Source: Calocera cornea HHB12733 (taxonomy: Eukaryota; Basidiomycota; Dacrymycetes; Dacrymycetales; Dacrymycetaceae). From it: a stretch of DNA of 64,000 nucleotides. Below are positions 11,383-23,471 of this stretch, piece after piece. Below the pieces are notes generated by a model, which made no database searches, was not told where the DNA came from, and was given only the letters and a program-made list of their open reading frames with translations. The translations under genes and the position numbers were made by a program. The DNA lies in assembly GCA_001632435.1 (NCBI GenBank), contig KV424000.1, forward strand, positions 47,534-111,533. Direction: 5' to 3'. Position 1 is the stretch's first letter. Each line of letters opens with the position of its first letter.

Positions 11383-13443
11383 ATGCAATCCTCTATAAAT
11401 GTGCCTTGGGCACCCACTTCCTTTTCGGCGTCCGTGAACTCTCGAACGATGTCCACCTCCAAGATGGACTCGGGCCGCCAGGACGCGACGCATAATTCAA
11501 GAATTCCAAAGGTGCTTTCCTTCATATCGACATCCCAACCCGCCCTTCCTTGCCTCCGGGAACGTTCCTCCTGGATCACAGTTCGGGACGGTTGGCTCGC
11601 ATCCATAAAGCCAGACGGCACCCTCCTGGTCGTGTTTTATGGTGCACACCTTCCCTGGAGACCGTCTTCGGGGACGTCAATGCTCGTCGAGGTTGACTGT
11701 CCCATCATCCTGGATGAGGGGTGCTCACACCGTCTCTGTGGTACACCGCAAGCCTCGCATTCCAACACGGGAGAGGTCCAACTACTGGTGTCGTGGGATA
11801 TCGATCGGCTCACTCCTCGAGAAACGGCAAGCGGGGCCATCCCTGAGGCGGTACACCTTGGTCGGAAAACATACCTGTTCACCATCTCATCGTCTGGTTC
11901 AAAGGTCCTATACGAAATACCACACTCATCGCATCCGGTTGCGTTCGCCAAAGAATGGGCATGTTTCAGCGACAAAGATGGGGTGGCCCACGCCCATGTG
12001 CGGAATCTGAAGGATGGCAGGGAAGCGGACATGATGTTGGATACCTTCGTACGCCAGCAAACATCGTATAATGACCTTCTCTGATCTGTTGTATAGCACG
12101 GGTCGTTGTTCGGAACATTTGTCCTACCGTCCCTGTCCTTGTTCGTCTTCAGTGACGAGTACGGCGGCATTCGCATTTTCGACATAGACACGTTGTCAGA
12201 GCACGCTCAAGTACCGAATTCACACGCCGGGGTTGCTCCTGCCAAAGCAGGCAGGACCCCAGCCGAGGCTGGGTATCGGACAGCACAGATTCCGCAAGGC
12301 GCTACGGTTCTCCATCACCCTGTTGCCGGCATCGTATTAGTCCTCCGGCGGGACGAGGATCTCGAGTTATACTGTCAAGTTCAGGCCGACGGTCCCGGGG
12401 ACCCAAGCGCGTGGGCGACCGTGAAGATCCCGACCTCGGTATATCTTACGGCGCTTTGTCTCAGCCCAGAAGCGAATGCTTTAATAATGCTACTCCATGA
12501 CAAGGTCGACAAGTGCAGCCAGCTGCGGATGTCTCTTCTCCCTCCCCGCCCAGCTGTTCACCGCCGGCGGATAGAGGAGAGCTTGGACGACTGGGGTTCT
12601 TGGGATATTCTCCATACGACCCCCGGTAGCGATATTCTCAGACACTGCAACTCGTTGCAGGTGCTATCCACAAAGCCCTCCGGTGAAACCACCCTGTTGG
12701 TCGGACAGCTGGAATCCACTCTCTGGATCGAAATCACTTGTATGAGTTGCGACTGGGATAACCGAATCACTCCTGTACTGCCTACTCCTTCCTGGATGAC
12801 CATGGACGACAGCGGACTACTTGCCCGCACTAGCAGCGATGTCATTGTGGGTATTCTCTGCCATTCCATAATGTAATTGAAGCTAATCATCCCATTTCAG
12901 GAGACGCTGCGAGGGCGGTCCGCGGCTGGAGGAGTTATCCGGAAGACCCAGTCGAAAGAACCCTTGTCCTTGGGTGCGATCGCTCCAAGCTGGGTGGCTC
13001 CAGATATGCTGCCAATTCTGGAGGACGATTTTTACAGTCGTTCTACTGAACTCGCACCGCTGGTCGGAGCTGCTGCCGACATGGCACTGGCATTTGGTGT
13101 TTCCAGACCAATGCAGTTCCTTGGTGGGCACAGTGATGGGTATCACTCGTACTGGCTCGCCGCCACCCCCACCCCCAAGGGCAATCGCTATTTTGCGTAT
13201 GCAGTGGTCGAAGATCGAGAAGCGGATCCAGACATCAAAGAGCCTGCCACCTTTCGATATAGCGATGTGCAAGCGGCGCACGCCCTGGAGCTCGTTACTC
13301 GCCGCATTGGTGAGCGCCAATTCAAGAAGCTCCATCCAGACGCGCCATACATCGCCAGCGCGCTCCAAGAGGATATCGGTTGCTTAACCAATACGCGCGC
13401 CGCTACTCCAGCCCGCATTGCGGCGGCCCTTCGACTAAGTTAA
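11383..13443 (+). CDS. unknown 652-aa protein, possibly beta-propeller-like
   Basis: Three exons, 11383-12048, 12097-12846 and 12901-13443, join in phase 0 through introns of 48 and 54 bp. Repeated beta-type segments occur, for example FVFSDEYGGIRIFDIDTL, VAGIVLVLRRDEDLELY, ITPVLPTPSWMTMDDSG and LFTISSSGSKVLYEI. These look like propeller blades such as those in agaricomycete F-box-associated proteins, but no WD or kelch signature is present. The start is uncertain because a second in-frame ATG (MSTSKMDSG) follows about 22 codons in. No operon-like context. Function unknown. Confidence 0.7.
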
Positions 13444-13643
13444 TCAATCAAGGATCGCCCAGTCGTAGCTGGAAACATGCAGTACTACTTCCGTATACCC
13501 TCCTTCATGTCGGTAGAGAGGTCCCAGCTGCAGAGGTGTGGCATGTTGTAAGCAATCATATTCTGTGACAAATGTAATCAGACAATATGCTACTTTTCGC
13601 TGTATCAACATCATAGTCATGAATCAGATTCCCGCACGACATT

Positions 13644-14988
13644 CTACAGCACGTCCTCCTGAATGGGCTGGTCGCCGAGTTGAATCGCCTGGCCCTGCGA
13701 TGTGAGTAGGATTGACTCTGCAGTTTCGAGGCCAGAGAAGAAGTTCCTGAGGTGCTCCCTGGACCAAGTGCGTAGCGGATGCCAACCTGTAGTATCGTCG
13801 AATTGGATGTCCATCGTCACATGCCGAGCATCTTCGGCAAAGGAAAACGACAACCTGCATCGCCAGCAAGGAGCGACACGAAGACGAAGTCCAATGGGAA
13901 GAGACATTTGTACCTTTACTCGTTGTAACAAGTCAGTCGCCGATCGGGTAAGAAAGGTCGAGAGGGTGTTGAGAAAAGGCATGATTTTTCTCTTGCTGAT
14001 AGTCACAATTTTGATCGCTAGGCCGGCTCGATCCTGGGCGTTTGAGGAGAGGATTTGACGGGCCATCAGGAAAAGCCTTGTCCAACGTGTCAGTCAGCTA
14101 AGATGCAAAGAATAGACAAGACATACCAGTGGATCACCACGCGTTCTGCGCAGTTTCCCAGTGTTGCTTGTGAGGAGTGTACAACTTCATCATCAATTTG
14201 CCCTCGGAGCCGGGCTTTCCTCTCGAATTCCAGCAGCTCAGCGGAACGGGCGCCGTCCATCAACGCGATGATAGCTTGCTTATGAATTTCTTGAACGACC
14301 CTTTTGTAGTTGCCTTTGACTGCCCATGAGCCGGGAGTAGTACAACCGGCAAGCATCTCGACCAGTTCTCTGGTTGGCTGCGAAGACGGCGGACCAGTGA
14401 CGGACACGGCGGAGAGCACGATCGGGAGACCTGCTGCACCGTACAGCAATTCGAACCACCGATATGCCGTGACCAAAGTCAAACGAGTGTTGTCGACGTC
14501 GGTCGATCCCATAGCATGCCGCAACATCTGCACTATCTCCAATTAGTTGAGGTGGTAATAGTGTATAGTATCTCTTACATATGGCATTGCAGCAATCTGC
14601 GATCACATGGATTTCTCCGTCCAGGTTGATGGGTACGAATAGGAGGCGATTTCCTGGTTCTTCGGGTATAACAAGGCCTTCCGGGCAGTCTCTTTCGAGC
14701 ATCACCCTGTAGAAGGGGACCGGTCGATTGCTTTCACAAGTCAGACTCTTGAAGATGTCAGATATGGTTATACGTACTTAGCATGAGCCGTTAAGGCATG
14801 GGAAATCAACCCATTGTAGAGCAACGTCCATACACCGTCAGCAAACGGCGGCGAGTTTAACATCTTGCCAAACTCTTGCCGCATGCCCTAAAAAGGACCG
14901 TTAGAGGCAATATTATGGTCTACCTAAATAGACGAACATCTACAGAGGCGATGCTGATGTATGTCTTAAAAACGTCGGAGAACACCAT
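13644..14988 (-). CDS. 381-aa protein with deaminase-like CAE and PCxxC motifs
   Basis: Five exons: 14988-14944, 14887-14778, 14730-14579, 14532-14127 and 14076-13644. Introns are 56, 47, 46 and 50 bp, all GT-AG, and the CDS closes exactly. Residues 228-232 read GNCAE and residues 307-311 read PCWRC. A C/H-A-E motif followed by P-C-x2-C is the zinc-site signature of the cytidine/nucleotide deaminase superfamily, in which the Glu acts in proton transfer and three Cys/His bind zinc. The spacing here (about 75 residues) is longer than in classical cytidine deaminases. The rest matches no family I recognise. Enzyme activity and substrate are unknown; the assignment rests on the two motifs. Confidence 0.6.
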
Positions 14989-15299
14989 GGTGCCCGTGCT
15001 GTGTCTTCCCGCTCGAGTGACTCCGGCGCTTGTCGTGTCTTCTCGCGTTACTGTATCTCACAGAGCGTTCAACGAAGCGAATGCCGACCCAATACTGATG
15101 ATAGAGATCTCCAGCAACGAAGTATGAGCAGGATAGTACGCCGTTCAGTTATGTCGCTGCCTGAGGGTTCGCCCAGGACGCAACTGAAGTTGATCGCAGG
15201 CCGGGAGAGTCACGGCGGGAGCGAACGCGAACGCGCGGCAGAGGCGAGCCCCTCGCGCCGCGCCGGCTCCGTCAATTTGCCCGCAGAGCGTAGCCACAA

Positions 15300-16232
15300 A
15301 TCACTCAATCCCACTCACCAGTTGTCAGAATCACCCATTCGTGCTGGATGTCTGTGCCGTTCCCTGACGGGGCCTGAAGCGAGATCTCCCACGATCTGCG
15401 ACGATTTCGCCCCGTCNNNNNNNNNNNNNNNNNNNNNNNNNNNNNNNNNNNNNNNNNNNNNNNNNNNNNNNNNNNNNNNNNNNNNNNNNNNNNNNNNNNN
15501 NNNNNNNNNNNNNNNNNNNNNNNNNNNNNNNNNNNNNNNNNNNNNNNNNNNNNNNNNNNNNNNNNNNNNNNNNNNNNNNNNNNNNNNNNNNNNNNNNNNN
15601 NNNNNNNNNNNNNNNNNNNNNNNNNNNNNNNNNNNNNNNNNNNNNNNNNNNNNNNNNNNNNNNNNNNNNNNNNNNNNNNNNNNNNNNNNNNNNNNNNNNN
15701 NNNNNNNNNNNNNNNNNNNNNNNNNNNNNNNNNNNNNNNNNNNNNNNNNNNNNNNNNNNNNNNNNNNNNNNNNNNNNNNNNNNNNNNNNNNNNNNNNNNN
15801 NNNNNNNNNNNNNNNNNNNNNNNNNNNNNNNNNNNNNNNNNNNNNNNNNNNNNNNNNNNNNNNNNNNNNNNNNNNNNNNNNNNNNNNNNNNNNNNNNNNN
15901 NNNNNNNNNNNNNNNNNNNNNNNNNNNNNNNNNNNNNNNNNNNNNNNNNNNNNNNNNNNNNNNNNNNNNNNNNNNNNNNNNNNNNNNNNNNNNNNNNNNN
16001 NNNNNNNNNNNNNNNNNNNNNNNNNNNNNNNNNNNNNNNNNNNNNNNNNNNNNNNNNNNNNNNNNNNNNNNNNNNNNNNNNNNNNNNNNNNNNNNNNNNN
16101 CTGGATGTCTGTGCCGTGCTCTGGCGGGGCCTGAAGCGAGATCTCCCACGATCTACGACGATTTCGCCCTGTCAAAGCAGAATCACTCAATTCCACTACC
16201 TCCTTATCAGAATCACCCATTCGTACTGATCG
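15300..16232. repeat. tandem repeat spanning an assembly gap
   Basis: The same ~70-bp segment starting CTGGATGTCTGTGCCG and ending CGATTTCGCCC(C/T)GTC lies on both sides of the gap (about 15347-15416 and 16101-16173), about 95% identical. It is bounded by a second shared segment with AATCACTCAATCCCACT / CAGAATCACCCATTCGT (about 15302-15346 and 16178-16226). The repeat unit is therefore roughly 125-130 bp. The unsequenced part would fit about five more units if the N count is a real size estimate. Confidence 0.85.
15417..16100. other. assembly gap (684 N)
   Basis: A run of 684 undetermined bases. Open frames that cross it are artefacts of translating N. Confidence 0.99.
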
Positions 16233-16394
16233 AATATACCGATAAATGCCCAGAGAGACATGGCTAGATGTGCTCAGATATTAACATAAATTGATTAAGC
16301 AGGACGCATGGTAGTGAAAGGATCATGCAAAGGTTAGTAAGGTATGGCAGAAGTACGACTGTTGTCGGTAGGTAGAGTCTAAACGCCCACTATG

Positions 16395-19300
16395 TCAGGC
16401 TTGGCGCTTTGGGGCGCGCTTTCGTCGAATGGTTGAAGGACGAAAGTCTGGGTCCAGTCGCACCGGCTCCTTTCGAGCCCGCTTGGGGAGCTCGCGTCGC
16501 TGCGTGTTGAGCATTCTATCCAGGCTATTGAGCCGATTAGATTCTTCACTGGGGGAGCTTGAAATGCTCATAGCGGGAGGGATTGCTGAAGGGATACCGA
16601 TGCAGGGCGGCTGTCCCGGAGAATCGGAGAGCCGCAGATCACTGTTTGTCGCACCATGACTGTCGGGTGTGGGCGCCAATCCCTCACAATGGAGGGGATG
16701 CATCGGGGTGCCCATAGCACCGCGGGCCTCCGGTATCTCTTCGAGAGCAGTATTCGCTGCTTCATGCAGAGAACCAGGATTGGTAGAAGTCAATGAACTA
16801 CTGCAATGCTTCGGCGTGAAGTGAGCCGTGGATGATGGACCGGTGAGGCTCGAGCCATGGTCCAACGATGAAAGCTGATTGACGTTGGTGGACAGAAATT
16901 GCAACTGAGGTGTTACTCCAGTTTCATTTGCAGCTTTTGTTGCATCGAGTTCTTGCTGCGTCGGCTCTTCGATGGCGAGCGGTGAAGTTGATGTCTCGTG
17001 AATGTTCTCCAGCGCCCTGTCTTGAGACGCGTTGCAAGGCATTGTGCTCCGTGGAACTGCTGGAGTGGATGCCAGAAGGGGCTGAAAGTTGAGACTGGGC
17101 CATGTGAGAGGGTTCCATGTAGATGATGCGCGAAGATTTTGCATATCGTTCGTGGGAGTAATAACCTTGCCCGCAACCGTATTGCGAGGGATGGGCCCTA
17201 CACGACGGGGTCTCGGCAGTCGTCTTCTCTCGGGAGACTTCACAGCCATGTCTGTGCTGCTCCGTACAATGGTGCCGTTTGGTGCCGTTGTCCCTTCGAA
17301 ATCAATTTTCTTGATATGCGTGGTCCCTGGTAACGAGGCAGGCTCGTTCGGGTGCTGAGAGCGTTGTACATCTGCCGATGTGTAGCCGAAGGACAAGCAG
17401 CGCGAATCAGAAGTAGTAACCAAGTCCTCGGCGGCAGCTTCACCGGAGAAGCGAGAGAGGCTGAAGTAACTTTCGTCAGCCGTCACATCATTCGGAACTG
17501 TGTATATTTAGTTGAGCTCGCTGCACGCAGAACAAGCAAATGCTTACCGCGTCGTTGGACACTCGGAGTACACGGACTGGAACATGTTGGGACTGCGCCA
17601 GGAGTCTCACCTCCACCCCCTGCCGGGAGATCCTCAGTCACCAAATTCGATGTCGCTGTCTCGGGCAAGGGGCTGATTTCTAGCGAAGGAAGGCAATTCA
17701 CTCTCTGCGCCCAGGGCGGTGGTGGCCGTCCACCTGTGGTGGGTCGTGAGCATTCGGCATCCATGGTGTGGAAAAAATCGGAGAGCGGGGGAAGCGTCGA
17801 CGTTATCGATGTTGAAGCGCGCCCTGGAGAATTTGGCGCGATCTCTCTATCGACTTTCGAGACCGAGGGCGCAATGACATGACGATCTGGGCCAACCATC
17901 AAGAGGGGCGGCTGCATAGAGCGTACTGATTCTGAAGATACGTCATCAAGCCGGGAACTCTTGGGGATGGTGCATGAAGCGGTTGCTTGCAGGTCAGCTG
18001 CAGAAATCGACGCATCGTCCGAAGCCAGCCAGCCGGCGCCTCTCGCCCAGACAGTATCGGAGTCTTCCGTATCATTCTGGTCAATGACTTTCTGTTCGTT
18101 CTTGTCTGGCTCTTTGTTTTTCGGATGTGCTTGATGTGTCGACCCGTCCTCAGGGCCATCAGGGAAGCTGACTTCATCATGTGCCAAGTTTCCCTCTTGC
18201 AGTCTTACGATAAGCGATTTGACATATTGCGAACGTTCTCGCGGAGGTTTCGCTACAGTAGCGCCACTGGCTGCCCTGAGAGAATGTCATGAAACAGAGT
18301 GAAGTAGCAACAGAAGGGACGAACATAGCATTGATGAACAGATTACGCATGATCCGGCCGTATTTATTCGGGAATGCATGAGCAAACTCCCCGATGTTTT
18401 CCAAGTGTTCCTCGTAGATTGGCTTCCAGATTTGCGCCGTAAACTTGTGAGCGATACCGCTTCTCTTTTCGCCGCTGGACCACTGCTCAAGAGCGCAGTG
18501 AATCTGGGACAGCTCTCAGTCAAATGACGGTGCAGGACACTGCTACTTACAGAAGTCACGATCAGCGCCAGAAGGGGGCGCTTCCCCTCGGCAAAGACTT
18601 TTTGGAACACTACTCCATCGCTGCGTCGATCCTTGAAGAAGGCACCGGTATATACCGCCTGAATCATCGGATGCTCGAAAATCTTTTGAGGACTTGCGCT
18701 CTGAGGAGCGATCAGTTTAGCACAAGTGCACTGCAGGATACCCCTACCCAATGGTCTGCGTAAACGAAGAGGGAGTCCGTCGTCAACTCATCGATTGTAT
18801 CGGCAATTGCATCAGCACCGCGCGACAGCGGCAATTTGTAGTGCTCGAGTAAAAGCTCCGCTGCGACTGACTTCACTTCACCACGCATTTGAGCTTCTCT
18901 TTGGAGGATCTATACCTTGCAATGAGCATCCATGTACTGAAGTCTCCAGGGTCAAAGAACGTACTATATCTTGCATTTGACAGGCATAGCGGGACTCTGC
19001 CAAATATCGACTCTTGTAATATCGACCCTCGACGCCCAAATCAACGCAAGCGGTCTTGAAAGACTTCCGTGCCCATTCGGGAGCTTTGAAAGCATCCGGA
19101 AAGGCATCCGAGTTTGATAGCATCACTCGAAATAGCTTGTTCGACCGGGCAGATAGAGATTTCGAAGTCGGTGACAGGTCGCTCATGCGGCAGTGCTTTG
19201 CTGAAGCGTTCCCAATCACCGGCGTACCAAACCCTGCGGTTGTCTTCTGCCTATCTCTGATCTTCACGCTGCTTGACGACTTCATCGGTTCCGGCGCCAG

Positions 19301-20122
19301 TGCCCTGAACTGATATGTAGAGACAACGTTACGGCATGAACCCACGACATTGGTGCGACGCACCTGAATGGAATTGAATTCATCTGTTTCTGCAATGCCT
19401 TGACCTCTACGGACACTTCCATCCGAATTACGTGTATTCCTTGACGAGGCTTGAGACCCTACGAATCAGATGGGTCGTTGGATGACAACAGAAAAGATGC
19501 CTTGTCTATGAGACTTACTGGTCCGGTTATCTCGGGTAGTTATGATTGGACGCTGCCGCAAGGTTGTGCCTCCGGCGAGCACGCGGTCCCGCCGTAGCTG
19601 ACCCTGAGTCTCACGGGCCGGCACCTCGCTGACTTCTTCCATGTAATCCGAAAATTCATCCACTGTAACATCCTTTTCGCCACTGTCGATGTCCGTGTTG
19701 GCATTCTCCCTACTGTAGGGGATCTTCTCGCGCTGACTGAAACACGGCGCAGCTGGTACAGTGCCATACGCGTCCTCCTGGGAGAGGTCTTCGCGGTCGA
19801 CGTCCCAGTGCACGGTTCTCGACGGTTGCACCCTTTCCGAGTTGAGTCTTGAGGCTCGGATGCGTCGGGCATCAGGGCGACCCCGTATCTGCTGGACCTT
19901 CTTTGGCCGCCTGACGGTATTGTCGTCATTGTGTATCACTATTGAGCTTATGGAATCTCCGAAGAGCAGGTGCTCTGTGATGTGTGTCATAATCTCTTCC
20001 TTCGGACGAGTGGTTCATTCCTGCGCACCTGGATTTGTTTCCTTTGCCTGGCTTACATCCTCGTCTTCTGTCTCTGTCTCAACCCTCCTGCGAGCTGGAA
20101 CAGTAATATCAGCCTTTATCAT
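16395..20122 (-). CDS. DUF6532-type protein with long disordered tail (1,103 aa)
   Basis: Nine exons close without frame breaks: 20122-20029, 19974-19519, 19458-19364, 19309-18965, 18909-18748, 18700-18551, 18503-18325, 18275-17548 and 17497-16395. Introns are 47-60 bp. The ATG at 20122 gives MIKADITVPARRR. The first ~215 residues are basic and disordered. About residues 300-510 carry the pattern I associate with the basidiomycete DUF6532 domain: EVKSVAAELLLEHYKL, KIFEHPMIQAVYTGAFF, LLALIVTSIHCALEQW and WKPIYEEHLENIGEF. The remaining ~600 residues are Ser/Pro-rich and disordered, ending in a basic RRKRAPKRQA tail that may be a nuclear signal. The function of DUF6532 is not established. The domain call is from memory of the family pattern. 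Confidence 0.75.
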
Positions 20123-21940
20123 GGTGGATATGGGTATGTAGGCACACCCTTGTTGGCTGCCCTTGTACTCGCGTTTGCTGTTTGCACTCGGCGAGCAGCC
20201 CCCAGCTCAGTATGCTGGGTCATCCTCCTTCGATATACTTGCTGGCCTGGCCTTTGTGGTGGAATCAACCTCTTCATTTTGCTGCTCGCCACGAATGCTG
20301 AAGGGTGCAGGTTGAGGCACGGTATAACGGAAAACTGTATGGACTTGACTCACTCGACTAGTGGCGTACTCTCTGTCCGGTTTAATACACCTACAGCTTC
20401 GCGCGACTGATGGTCAACGGACGTGTCGCAGTGGTACTCGCACTATGACCCCAATTATGGGAAGGAATGGTGATGTCAAGCTGGCAAATCGTGAAGAAAC
20501 TCCTTGGTCAGTAAAACTTGGTCTGGTGAAGTCTGACGAAGTCTGCCAGAATACATCCGCGTCCGGCTTGATCTGCAACTGTACAGCCCTTTACCCACCC
20601 TTGATCTGAAATCGCAGAACGGCCACCAAGCAGCAATTCCATCTTACCGGTGTGTCTCTTTACTCGTGTTTTCCAGGAACGCATTGTGTTGATTGTTCCG
20701 ACAGTGAATAAGTGCACGGAGCCCTTTTTGTATTCATATTTATTACAGGTTGAAGGAGTTTCTCGCTTGTTGAGGTTTCCGCATTGATCTGGACCGGCAG
20801 GCATCGGCAGTACACCATCACTAGTCGCATACATGGCACCAGGAGGGCACGTTGGGGGAGAATGCAAGGAGTACTCGGTTGCGGGGGGCACTGGCGAGCA
20901 CGAGAATAGATCGCAACATCCTCGCTCGCGTTTCAATGACACCCCGAGCGCTGTGCTATGGACGGAGACAATGAAAACCCTGCATGCCCAAGTAGGACAT
21001 CTTTCCTGAGTTTCTCTGCTTTCTAATGCTTTGTTCTGATTAGATGAAATTCCTGCACGACTGCTACGGAGGGTCATTCTTTCTGATCGAATCCCCACCT
21101 GCAACACTGCCTCGTACATGGGTGGCCTCATACAGTCAAGATATCGAAGGCGACGAAGGCGCTGTTCAGCAAGCAGAACACCTGTGTCTTATCTTTGACG
21201 CTATAGTCGGTCGTCTCACGCAAGATCCATGTCTATCAACGATATCGGAACCCAGAGCAAACACCGCCGCGCTTTCCATCGATGTGACTCTAGCACTGAG
21301 ACCGCTTGGCCTTAACGATAAGCAATTGTGCTGTGTGCAGAGAGTCTCGGCGACCTTCGACCCATCCACTTCAGGCCCGGAAACTCTGGCCGAGTCAATG
21401 AGGTCGGACGCTACAATGACGGACGGACAGGCCGAAGCGGCTGCCGCCATCATCCGCCTGGCCAAGGGGTGGCAATGCTGATGAGCGTCCTGCGCATAAC
21501 CTATAATTGAGATCTTCCGTAAAATACATGCTTGCGCTTCAAGAACGGTCACTGTTTCTCGTCGATATTGATACTGTAGTAGGGCGTTTGTATTCCGTTT
21601 GCATTCAATGATAGAGGCTGGCTCTCAACTCGGGTATTGGTACTTGCTTTCTTCAACTAGTGCAAATGAGCCTGATCTTAAAGTCGAATATGTCTTTGAA
21701 ACGTCATCCCCACATCTCCTTGAAGAGGTTGTGTATTGAATGGAACTCTACTATCTGAAAGGGACATCGAAAGGAAAGCCGCTATGCGGTGATATGTGGT
21801 CATAGATAAACCGGCGGGTGCATCACGCTGGTGCGAAGTGCTACACAAAACATCACAACTTCAAGTTGAACTTGGGGGTATTACTGGCGAAGCAAACTCC
21901 GGACGCTCGGCGCGCATACCTTGCCCTGGGGATGGAGAAG
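20123..21940. other. between two DUF6532-type genes; one weak ORF
   Basis: The only notable frame is 21044-21481 (+), 145 codons, MKFLHDCYGG to LAKGWQC, with no recognised domain and no supporting splice sites. Several shorter frames lie on the minus strand at 20508-21131. None can be called a gene on this evidence. Confidence 0.35.
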
Positions 21941-23291
21941 TTAGAACAGCCATGACTTGCGCGGACAGACATACACATAGTCATGTGTCACCGCTGCTAT
22001 CATGAGGTTGTACTGCTTCGGTGTCTCTGTTCTGTATCGATTCAGCCACTTGCAAATGTCTTCATATGTCCCTTGATTCTCCGGATCCAGCCCCTTGAAT
22101 CGTTTCACAGCCAACAGTCCAGACTCGTAGCAAGAAAAGCCGTGGTTAAGCTAAAAAGCGGTTGTCAACGAATGGATACCGGAGCCACGAAGATCCTCAC
22201 GCCGGTTACCGCTGCCGCAATCAGCCTAGGCGGTATTGAGGTGAACAATTCGGGACATTGCGAAGTATCGTTATCTTCACCGGCCAGAATGTACGCAGCC
22301 AATTTTGCTGAAAGTTCCGAGATTCCCGAGTGACAAAAAGGGGAGGAGAAATCTGAATCAATCTTTGGAGGACTTGTAAACCTCTGTCAAGGTCAAGCGC
22401 TGATCGCAAGCGTACCTGCAGACAGTCGAAGTGGCGATAGATGAAGTGGGCGTCTTTCCTGAGATTTGAAAATGCTTGCTGTGATGCCTGCGTGCTGGCA
22501 ATTAGCTGTAACTCCAGCTCTTTCTTCTTCTTCTTTCTCGTTTCGGCCGCCCAAGCCGCTTGGAGCGCGGCCGTAGTCTTCGCGAGCTGAACAGCCTCAG
22601 GATACTCTGACTCGATGACTTGAAGAGCCTTTGTCTTCAACATGTTTCTTGTTGCGATGCCGACTCTTTTGATCTATGAACGATGCAATTAGCACCACAT
22701 CACGTTAACACATCATGACTCACCAGAGTCTTCTGCCCAGGGTAAGTATCGAAATCGATCTGGGGGGCATCAGGATCCATTGAGCGCGCCTCCTTGTTTG
22801 CCGCATCCCTAGCGGCTTCTGCAAACGCTGTTTCGACTCGAGCGGTCGGAAACAGCTCATCCCGAAGGAAGAACATACGATTATAACGTTTTGCGAGACG
22901 GAGTACCTTCTGCATTGCCGGGTGATAGCTCGAAAGATTTTCACCCTTGTGATCATCCTTAGGAGGTGGGTTGATGATCCAGGAACGATGTGAGCTGAAC
23001 GGCGCTTGACCGACCATGTCAATGTTGGAAGCACTGGAATCGGCAGGGTTGATGGGCGATGGCAGGCGAGCCAACCCCGATGGGCTCACACGCCGTGACC
23101 GTCGAGCAGGAGACGCCCCCTCAGTTGAAACAGATGATCGCTTTCTCTTCGTAGACTTCTGGCCTTTCTCAGCGTCTGGTGAGGGAAGGGCAGCTAGTGC
23201 TACTCACCCGTGAGACCGTGGTTGTCATATCTCCATTTCTCCCCATCATGTGACCAATGTCATTCGAATAACCATCGACTGCAAGTGCCAT
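21941..23291 (-). CDS. second DUF6532-like protein (385 aa)
   Basis: Five exons: 23291-23208, 23167-22724, 22673-22416, 22362-22201 and 22150-21941. Introns are 40, 50, 53 and 50 bp and the CDS closes exactly. A basic, disordered N-terminus (STKRKRSS, ARRSRR) is followed by a helical region (YHPAMQKVLRLAKRYNRMFF, LFPTARVETAFAEAARDA, KRVGIATRNMLKTKALQVI) and PPRLIAAAVTGLNHGF. The layout of conserved helices resembles the DUF6532 gene upstream, in the same orientation and 1.8 kb away. Identity is weak, so the family call is tentative, while the gene model is good. Function unknown. Confidence 0.6.
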
Positions 23292-23471
23292 TTTCGAGTG
23301 TCTATGACCTATTCGTGCCGCCTGTGTATCGAGTGATAGGTCATCTTGTCAGCAGTCTGTTGCGATGCCCAACGAGGAACAGGTCGCCTCACCTCGCCAG
23401 TAATACAACGTAGGGAACCCAACGTTATCTCACCCTCAATCCACGATCTCGAGAGGTAGTAAGTTGGATCC

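Noticed and set aside
15001..16220. Open frames of 270-377 codons across 15001-16220 on both strands
   Set aside because: They exist only because the 684-N gap is translated as unknown residues; the flanks are non-coding repeat.
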